DNA of 64,000 bases from positions 11,721 through 75,720 of the forward strand of contig JAEZFP010000002.1 in NCBI GenBank assembly GCA_023417475.1. The letters run 5' to 3'. Below are positions 26,558 to 34,431 of the stretch, piece after piece. How positions within the stretch are numbered: position 1 is the stretch's first letter; the number at the start of each line of letters is the position of its first letter. The stretch is from Bacillota bacterium. GTDB lineage: Bacteria; Bacillota; UBA4882; UBA8346. The notes below the pieces were generated by a model that was given only the letters and a program-made list of their open reading frames with translations, was not told the origin of the DNA and did not search any database. The position numbers were made by a program, and so were the translations under genes.

Positions 26558-27766
26558 TTATTCGGCCTGTTTTGCGCAGATTGCCACCGGGGTTGCCCCC
26601 AATTGGTCCGCCGACTGGCGGAAAGCCGGCAACCACCGGATCACGATCAGAAAACCGCAGACAACCACGGAACAAAGTACCGCGCTGGCCATGAAGGTCG
26701 CGCGAATCCCAATGGCGGCGGCGACGGCTCCCCCCAGTGAACTCCCGATAATCGAACTTAATCCGGAGAGCACCATTGCGTTCATCACTTGGCCCCGCGT
26801 GCGCAACTCGGGTGGAGCGTTCCGGCTGATGTACTCGGCGAGACTGAGATAAAGAACAATATAGTTGAAACCGTGCAACATCCAAAGCGGAATAATCGTT
26901 GCCGGCCCAAAACCGACCACCAGCAACGCCCAGCGAAGGGTGTATACCAATCCCGAGATCAGTAAAATTTTGACAATACCCAGTTTTTGATAGAGTTTGT
27001 CAAAGAAGATCATAAACGGAAATTGACTGAGCGAGCCGGCCATGATTCCCAAACCCACCAATTCCGTGCCGATCCCCATCTGTTTGCTGTAGATCGCGTG
27101 AAAGGAATTGAAAAAACCGAACGTACTGGAGAGTAAAAAAATGTAGCAATAAAAGACCACCAGCTTGGTGTCTTGAAAAAGGGTCCTCAGCCGCGCCGTG
27201 CTTTTGGTTCGGGCCTGGCCGGCCACTGGCGGGACGAAATAGACATTGAAAAAAGCACCTACGCGAAACAGAAAGAAAAGCGGAAAGATATAGCCGATAT
27301 CGGCGGCAAAGATCTTTCCGGCAATCGCCGCCATCAGGGCGAACCCCAATGAACCCACGGTCCGTACGGTTGAAAACTTAAACTTTTCCTGTTGCGCCAA
27401 CTCCAGCGCGATCGAATCGCCCAAGGGATGGATGGCGCTGCCAAAAACGCCCATCACCGCCGTGGCCGCGATTACCAACCAGAAATCGGCGCCAGCCAAC
27501 GGCAACAGCCAGGTGGTAATGGCCGAAAGTGCCAACGCCACCTGCAATATGACATTTTTATTCGGGGACCGGTCGGCCAGCGAACCCCAGAGCGGTTGAA
27601 CGAGCAACCCGATAACTCCCCCGACCGAGGCGATAATTCCGATCTGGGCGTTGTTTAAATGAATCTGGGCGTAATAGAGGCCGATATACGAGTAAAAACC
27701 CGCTCCTCCCATAAAAATGAGCGAATAGTATATCGCCAGCACCCATCGGTTCGATTTTTTAGGCAT
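26558..27766 (-). CDS. MFS transporter
   Basis: This is a 402-residue, 12-helix major facilitator protein with the A-like loop GSLADRSPNKNVILQ between helices 2 and 3 and a symmetric second half. It belongs to the MFS group that includes PPP-family transporters and LacY-like sugar symporters; the substrate cannot be assigned. The start was placed at the second ATG (MPKKSNRW), which has GGAG at proper spacing. The longer ATG at 27790 has only a hexanucleotide repeat upstream. Its position in the pectin cluster suggests uptake of a galacturonate- or rhamnose-type product. Confidence 0.9.
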   Translation of the reverse strand: MPKKSNRWVLAIYYSLIFMGGAGFYSYIGLYYAQIHLNNAQIGIIASVGGVIGLLVQPLWGSLADRSPNKNVILQVALALSAITTWLLPLAGADFWLVIAATAVMGVFGSAIHPLGDSIALELAQQEKFKFSTVRTVGSLGFALMAAIAGKIFAADIGYIFPLFFLFRVGAFFNVYFVPPVAGQARTKSTARLRTLFQDTKLVVFYCYIFLLSSTFGFFNSFHAIYSKQMGIGTELVGLGIMAGSLSQFPFMIFFDKLYQKLGIVKILLISGLVYTLRWALLVVGFGPATIIPLWMLHGFNYIVLYLSLAEYISRNAPPELRTRGQVMNAMVLSGLSSIIGSSLGGAVAAAIGIRATFMASAVLCSVVVCGFLIVIRWLPAFRQSADQLGATPVAICAKQAE

Positions 27767-27797
27767 CAAAGGACTCCATCCGGCTAGCATGAATCTG

Positions 27798-27824
27798 AAT
27801 CGTAATCGTAATCGTAATCGTAAT
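27798..27824. repeat. Hexanucleotide tandem repeat (AATCGT)4 in the MFS leader
   Basis: Four exact AATCGT copies plus AAT, flanked by an imperfect copy, lie between the -10 box and the Shine-Dalgarno site of the MFS gene. On the transcript this reads ATTACG repeats at or just after the start point. Such short repeats can change in copy number. Confidence 0.7.
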
Positions 27825-27828
27825 TTCC

Positions 27829-27837
27829 ATTATAACA
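27829..27837 (-). promoter_or_regulatory. Extended -10 promoter of the MFS gene
   Basis: TGTTATAAT on the minus strand is a perfect extended -10 element; no good -35 is seen. The predicted start point falls at the beginning of the AATCGT repeat. Confidence 0.5.
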
Positions 27838-27983
27838 CAGCCCAAGCTCATTTCGGGTTTTGGCTGTGAAAGTTAACGCTGAGTTCATTTGTATGTGATT
27901 GCGACATAGTTTCCTTGCCAGTTTGCCAAGGCGAAACTTTTGAATTATAATGATTACATTTCATACTGGCAGGTGAGTCTGGC

Positions 27984-28703
27984 GTGGAATCCATCGCAAC
28001 CCTTATCGAAGTTTTGGAACAAGATCCGGTGCGCAATTGCAACTTGCTCAATTTTATCGGTTCCTACCCGATTTCCCAGTGGTTCCGCAATGCCAATTCG
28101 GTCCTGGTCACAGGCCAAAGCGACCAGAATTGGGTCTATCTTAGCAGCGTGTCTCCGGAGGAATTAACCGTTTTAACCAGCCGGATCGGGCCGGCTGAAC
28201 AATATTTCGCCGCGGTGGAAGACTGGATGATTCCCCTCATCACGCGAGGACGGGAGTGCGAGTGGCAACTTTCCTGCATCAAGTTGTATCTGCCGGGGCG
28301 GACTGTGTTACGGGCGCCGGCTGTCGCCACAACTGCCTTAACCCCGGACTCGGCTCGGTTCATCTTCGAACACTCCCACTATCAAGCCTACACCACCCCC
28401 GCGTATATCGGAGAACGGATTGCGGCGGGTTTCAGTCAAGGGATTTACGACGGGAAAGCTTTAATCGGTTGGGTCATGACGCACGACGACGGCGCTATTG
28501 GATTTTTACAGGTTGACGACCGCTACCGCCGCCGGGGTTACGGTCGCGCTTTATTGACGGCGATCAGCCTTCAGTTGCGTCAAGCGGGCAAACTGCCCTT
28601 CCTCCACATCGAACCGGCCAATTCCGCCTCGCTGACACTCTGCCGTCAACTCGGATTCATTCCGGACCGACCGGTACATTGGCTAAAATTGAGTCCACGC
28701 TAA
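27984..28703 (+). CDS. GNAT-family N-acetyltransferase (GTG start)
   Basis: This 239-residue protein has a C-terminal GNAT domain with the acetyl-CoA motif RRRGYGRALL and the following beta-alpha segment ending LGFIPDRP. The N-terminal 110 residues resemble the extra domain of two-domain GNATs. The start is GTG with AGGTGAG seven bases upstream. The substrate (amine, amino acid or peptide N-terminus) is unknown. It is divergent from the MFS gene; no clear link to pectin use. Confidence 0.85.
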   Translation: MESIATLIEVLEQDPVRNCNLLNFIGSYPISQWFRNANSVLVTGQSDQNWVYLSSVSPEELTVLTSRIGPAEQYFAAVEDWMIPLITRGRECEWQLSCIKLYLPGRTVLRAPAVATTALTPDSARFIFEHSHYQAYTTPAYIGERIAAGFSQGIYDGKALIGWVMTHDDGAIGFLQVDDRYRRRGYGRALLTAISLQLRQAGKLPFLHIEPANSASLTLCRQLGFIPDRPVHWLKLSPR

Positions 28704-28844
28704 AAAGGTATCGCTTCGCAATTGCCTTCCGGCACACTCGCGTCGTAGGGAAGATGAGCCGCGCCTCATTTTTATCGTACCCCGGTTATTTGCCAATGAC
28801 CGCTTCCCCGTTAAACCCTTCCCCTCCTCCCTTTTCTGATCGAA

Positions 28845-28937
28845 ATGCTTGAACAAGAAACCGATGCCCCAAAACAACTAATTTACGAACTGGGTGATAA
28901 ATTATCGCACGGAGAGATTGAGATTATTAAGCATTAA
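28845..28937 (+). pseudogene. Possible C-terminal gene remnant
   Basis: A short frame encodes 30 residues (MLEQETDAPKQLIYELGDKL, ending EIEIIKH) of protein-like, charged composition, with no ribosome site. It could be the tail of a deleted gene. The rest of the 28704-29015 gap shows only a small hairpin at 28981-29003 (GACTC-CCTC/GAGG-GAGTC) and no other gene. Confidence 0.22.
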
Positions 28938-29015
28938 AGGATTTAACCCGTTAACCGCTGTTGCATTAATGAGTGATGTTGACTCGCCTCAGGGAGGTGA
29001 GTCCCACCTCGTCCC

Positions 29016-29043
29016 AACAAAAAAGCCAGCAAAGATGCTGGCT
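29016..29043 (-). terminator. Rho-independent terminator of the PL22 gene
   Basis: On the minus strand AGCCAGC, a 6-nt loop and GCTGGCT are followed by TTTTTTG, directly after the lyase stop at 29052. This is a textbook terminator. Confidence 0.88.
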
Positions 29044-29051
29044 AAAAAATC

Positions 29052-30275
29052 CTAAAACCCGGTTTCCGGTACCTCCACCCGGAACACCGCCCGCTTCCCA
29101 TCGCGGTTCGAGGTGAAATAAACCCACCGGTCCGCATGGTCGAAGATGGGATGGGGATGGCTGTCCTGACAGTTCCAAAGCGAACGGTGTTCACAGAGGG
29201 GTTGCCACGCGATGGTCCGCGCCTCCCAATCAACCCGCTGGACGGTGATCCATTCGCCGCCCCAATTCTCGTTTTCGGGCACGCCCTCGGGATGGTAATA
29301 GCCGTCGGAAACCAGCCAGTCATTATGGCGGTTGCCCGCGGTAAAATGGCCGTAACGGTTGTAAGCGGCCGGCAGTTTCACTTCGATGTTGTCGCCGCCG
29401 GCGGGGCTGACCCGGCCCACGAAAGCGGCGCCGTCCTGAAACTTGCCGTGATAAATGATGTACTTGCCGTCGGCCTGCCACATCTCATGGCAGACCCAAT
29501 CTTCCTTGCGGCGTTCAGCCGCTTCGGTCCGCAACCGGCGGTGCTGACGACCGTCCCACAGCCAAAGCCGGCGGACGCCGCAGTCGGAAGGCCACTCGTG
29601 ATTGTAAAGAATCCGTTCCGGATCGTTCGGGTCAAACTGGACATGGGTGATCCAAGCCCGGGGAACCCGTTCGCACAGCAGTTCCGCTCCGGTTGCGGTA
29701 TCGTAGACCCGCAGATACGAACTTAAATTTTCGGACCGTACCCGTTCGTCAATGTCGTAATTGGGTTTGCCGCTGATCACTTCGTTCCGCTTGCCGTCAC
29801 CGCCCAAACAGTAACCGGGGCTGTCATTGATAAACTCCTCCGCCGCCAATGCCCGGGCGTCGGTGGTCGGCACGCAAAGCCGTTTCCCGTCGGCGCTGGG
29901 ATGGGTAAAAGCCGTCACCTGAGCTTCCGGCAAACGGTTTAGGACCCGTCTGGCGCCGTGGCGGTCCACCACGCAAATGTCCCGGCCCTGGATATAATAA
30001 ACTTTCCCCTGGTTTGAATCCACGCTGACGCTGGCCTTGCCCAGTCCCCGGTCTTCATTGCCGTTGAAATAAACATATGATTTAAGGGTACCCGCGGTGT
30101 TGAAGGTCAATTGCCGTTCCGTGCCGTCCGCGACATCCCGGCTAAAAATATTGGGATTGCCGTCACGGTCGCTGATAAAAAAGAGCCGGCGATCGTCAGC
30201 GGTCAAACTGGATGAAGTGAAATAAAGCAACTGTTCATCCGCCGCGCTTAAGCCGGTCATTCGTTGCGGTTCCAT
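29052..30275 (-). CDS. ogl: Oligogalacturonate lyase (PL22)
   Basis: This 407-residue seven-bladed beta-propeller protein is of normal Ogl length. It begins MEPQRMTGLSAADEQLLYFT and shows SDRDGNPNIF, NHEWPSDCGVRRLW, CHEMWQADGKYIIYH and DSHPHPIFDHADRW, which hold histidines used to bind the Mn2+ in this family. Ogl cleaves unsaturated digalacturonate in the cytoplasm to 5-keto-4-deoxyuronate. No signal peptide is present. AAGGGAG precedes the start. It is divergent from an AraC gene and has its own terminator. The downstream kdu/kdg genes are not in the window. Confidence 0.93.
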   Translation of the reverse strand: MEPQRMTGLSAADEQLLYFTSSSLTADDRRLFFISDRDGNPNIFSRDVADGTERQLTFNTAGTLKSYVYFNGNEDRGLGKASVSVDSNQGKVYYIQGRDICVVDRHGARRVLNRLPEAQVTAFTHPSADGKRLCVPTTDARALAAEEFINDSPGYCLGGDGKRNEVISGKPNYDIDERVRSENLSSYLRVYDTATGAELLCERVPRAWITHVQFDPNDPERILYNHEWPSDCGVRRLWLWDGRQHRRLRTEAAERRKEDWVCHEMWQADGKYIIYHGKFQDGAAFVGRVSPAGGDNIEVKLPAAYNRYGHFTAGNRHNDWLVSDGYYHPEGVPENENWGGEWITVQRVDWEARTIAWQPLCEHRSLWNCQDSHPHPIFDHADRWVYFTSNRDGKRAVFRVEVPETGF

Positions 30276-30324
30276 GGTTTACCACTCCCTTGGCAAAGAT
30301 TCCAGGCGCTCTCGGCGCCTGGTT

Positions 30325-30350
30325 GGTTATATTTTCATTGTAATATAACC
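30325..30350. promoter_or_regulatory. Operator-like inverted repeat in the PL22/AraC divergent region
   Basis: GGTTATATT (30325-30333) and AATATAACC (30342-30350) are perfect 9-bp inverted arms. On the minus strand the element overlaps a possible -10 (TATAAC) of the lyase gene. A second hairpin, CCAGGCGC/GCGCCTGG (30302-30322), lies in the leader. The binding protein is unknown. Confidence 0.5.
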
Positions 30351-30486
30351 AAACCGCAATTTCTTCACACCGCTTGCCGGATTTAACCAAAATCACCGAT
30401 CTTGCGCTAAATTTTCAACCGTAGTATGCTTAACTGGCGGAAATAAATCCTTTCCATTCTGATTGACGATGGAGGCGTTTGCAGCC

Positions 30487-31320
30487 ATGAATGACTTTTA
30501 TATCGACCATCGCCACGTGGCGGCGGTTGCCGATCCGCCCCTGGAACACAGCCACGACCGGTTTGAGATTGCTTTTTTCATCCAAGCCCGGCTTAATATC
30601 TTTGTCAAAGACATCAACTACACCATCGGCGCCGGTAATCTGCTGCTCATTAACGAATACGATATCCACCGGATTGTCTATTCACCCCGGACACCCTACA
30701 CAAGATATGTGATTCATTTTAGCCGCTCCTTTTTAAGTTCCTACCTGCAACAATTGGGGATCAGCGACTTATTTCGAGAACTCGCCGAATTGCCCTATCA
30801 AAAGGTTACTCTCAATCTAAAACAAACCACCGAGCTGCAGTCGCTATTCCAAACGCTCCTGAAACTGGCGCCGACCTCCGGCGGTCAGGAACAACCGGCG
30901 CTGACGACGGCGCTCGTCAAATCCTATCTCTTGATCATTCTCAGTAAGTTTCGGGAGTTGGTCACCGCAGCAACCCCGGCGGGCAATTATAAAAAAGATC
31001 ACCAAGTTCAATTGATCATCCAATATATCGATCGCCATTACATGGACCAGCTTACCTTGGATGGCTTGGCCCAACGGTTTCACCTCAGCAAGTTCCATAT
31101 CAGCCATATTTTCAAGGCGGTTACCGGATTCACCGTCAACCAATACCTGCAACGACGCCGGGTCATCGAGGCCCAAAAACTGTTGCAGGATCCGGCGGCC
31201 GACCCCTTCGATGTCAGCTACCGTTGCGGGTTCAACCACTTACAGCACTTTTACCGCGTCTTCAAAGCGATCGCCCAAACCACGCCCGTCCGGTATCAAC
31301 GGAAACACGCGCCCCGCTAA
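30487..31320 (+). CDS. AraC-family regulator with cupin sensor domain
   Basis: This 277-residue protein starts at the ATG (30487) with GGAGG 10 bases upstream; earlier in-frame ATGs lack a site. The N-terminal half is a cupin-type AraC-binding domain (PPLEHSHDRFEIAFFI, LLLINEYDIH). The last 100 residues are the double helix-turn-helix (DVSYRCGFNHLQHFYRVFKA). It is divergent from the oligogalacturonate lyase gene, which is its probable target. It is distinct in sequence from the regulators at 23835 and 21139. Confidence 0.92.
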   Translation: MNDFYIDHRHVAAVADPPLEHSHDRFEIAFFIQARLNIFVKDINYTIGAGNLLLINEYDIHRIVYSPRTPYTRYVIHFSRSFLSSYLQQLGISDLFRELAELPYQKVTLNLKQTTELQSLFQTLLKLAPTSGGQEQPALTTALVKSYLLIILSKFRELVTAATPAGNYKKDHQVQLIIQYIDRHYMDQLTLDGLAQRFHLSKFHISHIFKAVTGFTVNQYLQRRRVIEAQKLLQDPAADPFDVSYRCGFNHLQHFYRVFKAIAQTTPVRYQRKHAPR

Positions 31321-31328
31321 ATACGCTA

Positions 31329-31362
31329 CAACGGCGCGGACTGTCTGCAGTCCGCGCCGTTG
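31329..31362. terminator. Bidirectional terminator, 15-bp stem
   Basis: CAACGGCGCGGACTG (31329-31343) pairs perfectly with CAGTCCGCGCCGTTG (31348-31362) around a 4-nt loop, between the convergent AraC and epimerase genes. Confidence 0.75.
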
Positions 31363-31382
31363 CTTCACTCAATCCACTTGCT

Positions 31383-32405
31383 TTATAGCTCCTCGACGTA
31401 GATTGCCGTTTCCGCCGACCAAATCTCACCCGGCTGCAACTCGCGATAACCGGTGATTTCCGGCGCAAGCTTCAGGTTGGGCGCATTGATCGCCCACGTC
31501 TGCGGCTCGGGACAGAAAAATCCCTTATCCCCGCCGTAATTCCAAAGCATCCAATGCCGGTAGGCGGCGTCGACCCGATAAACCACTCGCAGCCGGCGCG
31601 CTCCGTCTTCGATCAACGCGCCGTGAAACGGTTTGCCGTCGACTGTCAATGCTTCGGCCGTATAATGGGCGGAGATCGGACTCCCCTGCGGCATGACCCC
31701 GACGGTCCGGTAGGCTTGATCAGCCTCATTTAAGGGTAGCAGTTTTCCGGTTGGCAACGTCCGCTCGTCCAACTCCCATTCCGCGCCGACCGAGACGCGC
31801 AACCGGCAGTCTTCCGCCTTGCTTTCCGGATGGAACGGCACCTGCAGCGCGGTATGAAAGCCAACGCCCAACGGCAGCGCTACCGTGCCCCGATTGCCGA
31901 TGGTGAGCGTTTGCTGCAGGCCCGCCGCCGACAACGTATAGCGCATCCGAAACTCAAACTGGTTCAGGTAGCGGTCATACGCGTCAGTGGCGTTATCACC
32001 GGTGAAAGCCGCTTCAACCACTACCGTAGCGCCGGTGACTGCCGTTGTAACAACCTCCCACGGCCGCAAACGCAAAAAACCGTGAATATGGTTGTTTTCA
32101 TTGCCGTTAAGCGGAAAATCAACCACGGTTCCGGCCATCGGAAACTTCCCGTCGGCGATCCGGTTCGGCGGGAACAAAATCGGAATTCCGTATATCTGCG
32201 GTCTGGCCTTAAACTCGTCCAGTCCCACGCCTTCCGGATAGCGCAACAAGGTCAACCCCCGTTGCAAATCCTGCAATTCGATGACCTGCGCCCCGACTCC
32301 CGGCAGCATCAGCGCCTCATACCCGCCGGCCCAAAAACGCACCGCCGGTTCGTCCTGCCACTGAACATGTTCAAACCGCGGTTGAGCGGCATCCTGTTTC
32401 TTCAT
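31383..32405 (-). CDS. Aldose 1-epimerase family protein (GalM-like)
   Basis: This 340-residue beta-sandwich protein has the GalM-type catalytic pattern: a His in NNHIHGFLRLRPW, a second His in GVGFHTALQVPF, and a Glu in PEPQTWAINAPN. Members interconvert alpha and beta anomers of sugars or remain of unknown specificity. The protein is only distantly like classical GalM. No signal peptide. It closes the pectin region and may act on galacturonate, galactose or rhamnose anomers. The annotation as epimerase is safe at family level only. Confidence 0.85.
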   Translation of the reverse strand: MKKQDAAQPRFEHVQWQDEPAVRFWAGGYEALMLPGVGAQVIELQDLQRGLTLLRYPEGVGLDEFKARPQIYGIPILFPPNRIADGKFPMAGTVVDFPLNGNENNHIHGFLRLRPWEVVTTAVTGATVVVEAAFTGDNATDAYDRYLNQFEFRMRYTLSAAGLQQTLTIGNRGTVALPLGVGFHTALQVPFHPESKAEDCRLRVSVGAEWELDERTLPTGKLLPLNEADQAYRTVGVMPQGSPISAHYTAEALTVDGKPFHGALIEDGARRLRVVYRVDAAYRHWMLWNYGGDKGFFCPEPQTWAINAPNLKLAPEITGYRELQPGEIWSAETAIYVEEL

Positions 32406-32536
32406 CCCATAACATCCCCTGTCTTTTGGTGTCGATGTCGCCCGGATTGCTAGGTCCGTTAAAGCGGCATCCTTTCCTTCTCTTTAAGTTTACCGATTTA
32501 TAAGTAAAGTTCAAGTTAATTTCTGACCAAACTTGC

Positions 32537-32565
32537 TTGACAGATGGAAACTGATGGATTATATT
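32537..32565 (+). promoter_or_regulatory. Promoter overlapping the first iron-type operator
   Basis: TTGACA (32537-32542) and TATATT (32560-32565) are separated by 17 bp. The start point would fall just before or within the palindrome at 32578-32593, an ideal arrangement for repression. The nearest downstream plus-strand gene is the barrel protein at 32875. About 280 bp of leader in between contain two more operators and no gene. Confidence 0.6.
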
Positions 32566-32577
32566 TATAATTGATGA

Positions 32578-32593
32578 GTTAGTCATGCCTAAC
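32578..32593. promoter_or_regulatory. DtxR-type operator 1
   Basis: GTTAGTCATGCCTAAC: 5-bp inverted arms GTTAG/CTAAC around 6 bp. It matches the window consensus GTTAGT-N4-ACTAAC with one change. Located at the transcription start of the promoter at 32537. Confidence 0.65.
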
Positions 32594-32688
32594 ATTCGGA
32601 CGGTTTGCCGCTTCAGTTTCGGCGCGTCCCCCGATTCATCATCGGCTTGAAGTTTGATGATGGTTCAAAACCGGTTTTCATTCTAAAA

Positions 32689-32704
32689 GTTAGTTCTAAC
32701 TAAC
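32689..32704. promoter_or_regulatory. DtxR-type operator 2
   Basis: GTTAGTTCTAACTAAC is a perfect match to the GTTAGT-N4-ACTAAC palindrome, upstream of the barrel protein gene. Confidence 0.7.
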
Positions 32705-32757
32705 ATAAACCATGTGCCATGCGATTGGTTATATCTCAAAGCACGGACAGCCCAAAT

Positions 32758-32773
32758 GTTAGTCAAAGCTAAC
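32758..32773. promoter_or_regulatory. DtxR-type operator 3
   Basis: GTTAGTCAAAGCTAAC, one change from consensus, about 100 bp upstream of the barrel protein gene. Confidence 0.7.
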
Positions 32774-32874
32774 ACCAGTTTGAAGGAGGTGACTGCCCAA
32801 ATACAGCGCTTTTTAAGATTTTTGGTGTTTTTATGCCTGATCCGTCAATATCGAAATCTTTTGGAGGGGAAAAC

Positions 32875-33579
32875 ATGTTAAAACGGCTTACATTCATAGC
32901 GCTACTCTGCGCTCTTATGGCGACATTCCATACCAAAACCCTAGCCAGCACGTTAGGCGTAGAGGTTGAACCGGGAGTCTCCGCTTACCTTGAGTTATAT
33001 TCCGAACCGGATGCGGGTTACGGACCGAAAGTCGGCGTCGATTGGGGGGTCAACGACCAATGGATGCTGCAATTCGGTTTCCAGGCCGAAGGTGATGATG
33101 ATAAAGATTCCTTCAACCCGGCGATCACTTCATTGGGCGCGCGGTATGAATTTACCGAACAACTGGCGGCGACGCTCAACTATGACCACAGCGACGCTGA
33201 AAAAGCTTATACCCTTGGCCTGGTTGGTAAACTTGGTCTTAGCGAACCGTTGGCGCTAGCCGGCAAACTTGAATACGGCCGGACCCGTCCCGACGAGAAA
33301 CTGGACGGTGAAACCGCCGACACGACGACCTTAGCTTTCTTTACCGGTTTTGAATACCAAGCCTTGGAGAACCTGGTCTTCAATCTTGGCTATGAAGTCG
33401 ACCGGACCGCTTATGTGAAAAAAGCGCTGGACCGGACGTACGGCGACGACACTACCACGCTGTATACCGTCGGCGCGGAGTGGGCTGTTAATCAATACAC
33501 CCTTTATTTTGATTACGACATGCCCAACGGCGACGACGGGGAGAACACCCTGACCCTTGGCGTGTCCTATGCGTTTTAA
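32875..33579 (+). CDS. Outer-membrane-type beta-barrel protein, iron-regulon member
   Basis: This 234-residue protein starts at ATG 32875, with GGAGGGG upstream; the longer open frame lacks one. A signal peptide (about 1-25, MLKRLTFIALLCALMATF, ending TLA) is followed by about ten amphipathic strands with alternating hydrophobic residues (for example GPKVGVDWGVND, WMLQFGFQAEGD, TLYTVGAEWAV, YTLYFDYDM) separated by short acidic loops. The chain ends in TLTLGVSYAF. Alternating strands and a C-terminal aromatic residue are hallmarks of BAM-inserted outer-membrane barrels. Three DtxR-type operators precede it. It is followed by flavodoxin. Ligand unknown. Confidence 0.75.
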   Translation: MLKRLTFIALLCALMATFHTKTLASTLGVEVEPGVSAYLELYSEPDAGYGPKVGVDWGVNDQWMLQFGFQAEGDDDKDSFNPAITSLGARYEFTEQLAATLNYDHSDAEKAYTLGLVGKLGLSEPLALAGKLEYGRTRPDEKLDGETADTTTLAFFTGFEYQALENLVFNLGYEVDRTAYVKKALDRTYGDDTTTLYTVGAEWAVNQYTLYFDYDMPNGDDGENTLTLGVSYAF

Positions 33580-33646
33580 AATGCAATGAACCCTACGAAA
33601 GCCACCGGCTGATAACGTAACAAAAAAACAAATGGAGTGGTTGGTA

Positions 33647-34081
33647 ATGAAGAACATAGCGATTATTTTTTGGAGCGGCACCGGCAACACCCAGCAAATG
33701 GCCGAAGCCATCGGCGCCGGCGCAACGACTGACGCGACTGCCGTCAAAGTGATTCCGGTGGACCAAGCCTCCCAAGCCAACCTGGCGGAAGCCGACGCGG
33801 TCGCGTTAGGTTGCCCCTCAATGGGCAGCGAAGTCTTGGAGGAAATGGAGATGGAACCGTTCGTCGCCGCCATCGCTCCCGAAGCGTTAGCCGGAAAACC
33901 GTTGGCCTTATTTGGCTCCTATGATTGGGGCGACGGTCAATGGATGCGTGATTGGGAAGAACGGATGGCGGCAACCAGCGCCAAGTTGATTGACGGCGGA
34001 TTAACCATCCGCAGCACGCCCGATGCGGACGGTTTGGAACAATGCAAAGCGCTCGGCGCCAAATTAGCCGCCGCGTTGTAA
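33647..34081 (+). CDS. Flavodoxin
   Basis: This 144-residue protein has the short-chain flavodoxin fold: FMN phosphate-binding loop WSGTGNTQQMAEAI near residue 10, the GCPSMGSEVLEE segment, and FGSYDWGDGQWM near residue 100, carrying aromatic residues that flank the flavin. Flavodoxin replaces ferredoxin as electron carrier when iron is scarce. It lies 67 bp after the barrel gene on the same strand and is probably cotranscribed under the DtxR operators. The ATG at 33647 with GGAGTGG upstream was chosen over 33632. Confidence 0.93.
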   Translation: MKNIAIIFWSGTGNTQQMAEAIGAGATTDATAVKVIPVDQASQANLAEADAVALGCPSMGSEVLEEMEMEPFVAAIAPEALAGKPLALFGSYDWGDGQWMRDWEERMAATSAKLIDGGLTIRSTPDADGLEQCKALGAKLAAAL

Positions 34082-34092
34082 AGCGGTAGCAT

Positions 34093-34140
34093 GAGCAAAG
34101 AAAAAGCGCCGGATTTGGCGCTTTTTCTTTGCTCAATTTT
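34093..34140. terminator. Strong bidirectional terminator
   Basis: GAGCAAAGAAAAAGCGCC pairs perfectly with GGCGCTTTTTCTTTGCTC around a 6-nt loop, followed by AATTTTTT. It separates the flavodoxin and the convergent iron operon. Confidence 0.9.
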
Positions 34141-34149
34141 TTATTGACG

Positions 34150-34296
34150 TTACTTTGATTGCCGTTTGACATCGCAGCAATCCCCCGGGCAACCGGTCTC
34201 GCACCCGCAACCGCCCTTTTTGGTAGCGCGCACCGCCGCCAGTACAATGATTCCGACCAATAAGATTCCGGCGCCAAATAGGATGAACAATCTCAT
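34150..34296 (-). CDS. FeoB-associated Cys-rich membrane protein
   Basis: This 48-residue protein starts MRLFILFGAGILLVGIIVLA (one membrane helix) and continues with GGCGCETGCPGDCC, six cysteines in a short cytoplasmic or periplasmic tail. This matches the FeoB-associated Cys-rich family, small proteins found with ferrous-iron transporters in Bacillota and possibly involved in handling Fe2+ at the pore. GGAGG six bases before ATG supports it. It is the last gene of the iron operon, before the bidirectional terminator. Confidence 0.88.
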   Translation of the reverse strand: MRLFILFGAGILLVGIIVLAAVRATKKGGCGCETGCPGDCCDVKRQSK

Positions 34297-34431
34297 GATT
34301 TGACCTCCAATCGTAAGCTAAATAAATTATCCGGGTTGAGTGGCCGCAAGTATAAGGATTTTTCGCCTCCAAGGCGGTGGTCAGACCCTCGATAATCTCA
34401 TGCTACGGTTCGACCATTCCCTCGGAAGCGC

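Noticed and set aside
29136..29726. 196-codon antisense frame in the oligogalacturonate lyase
   Set aside because: The lyase on the other strand is clearly recognisable; the shadow lacks a start signal and family features.
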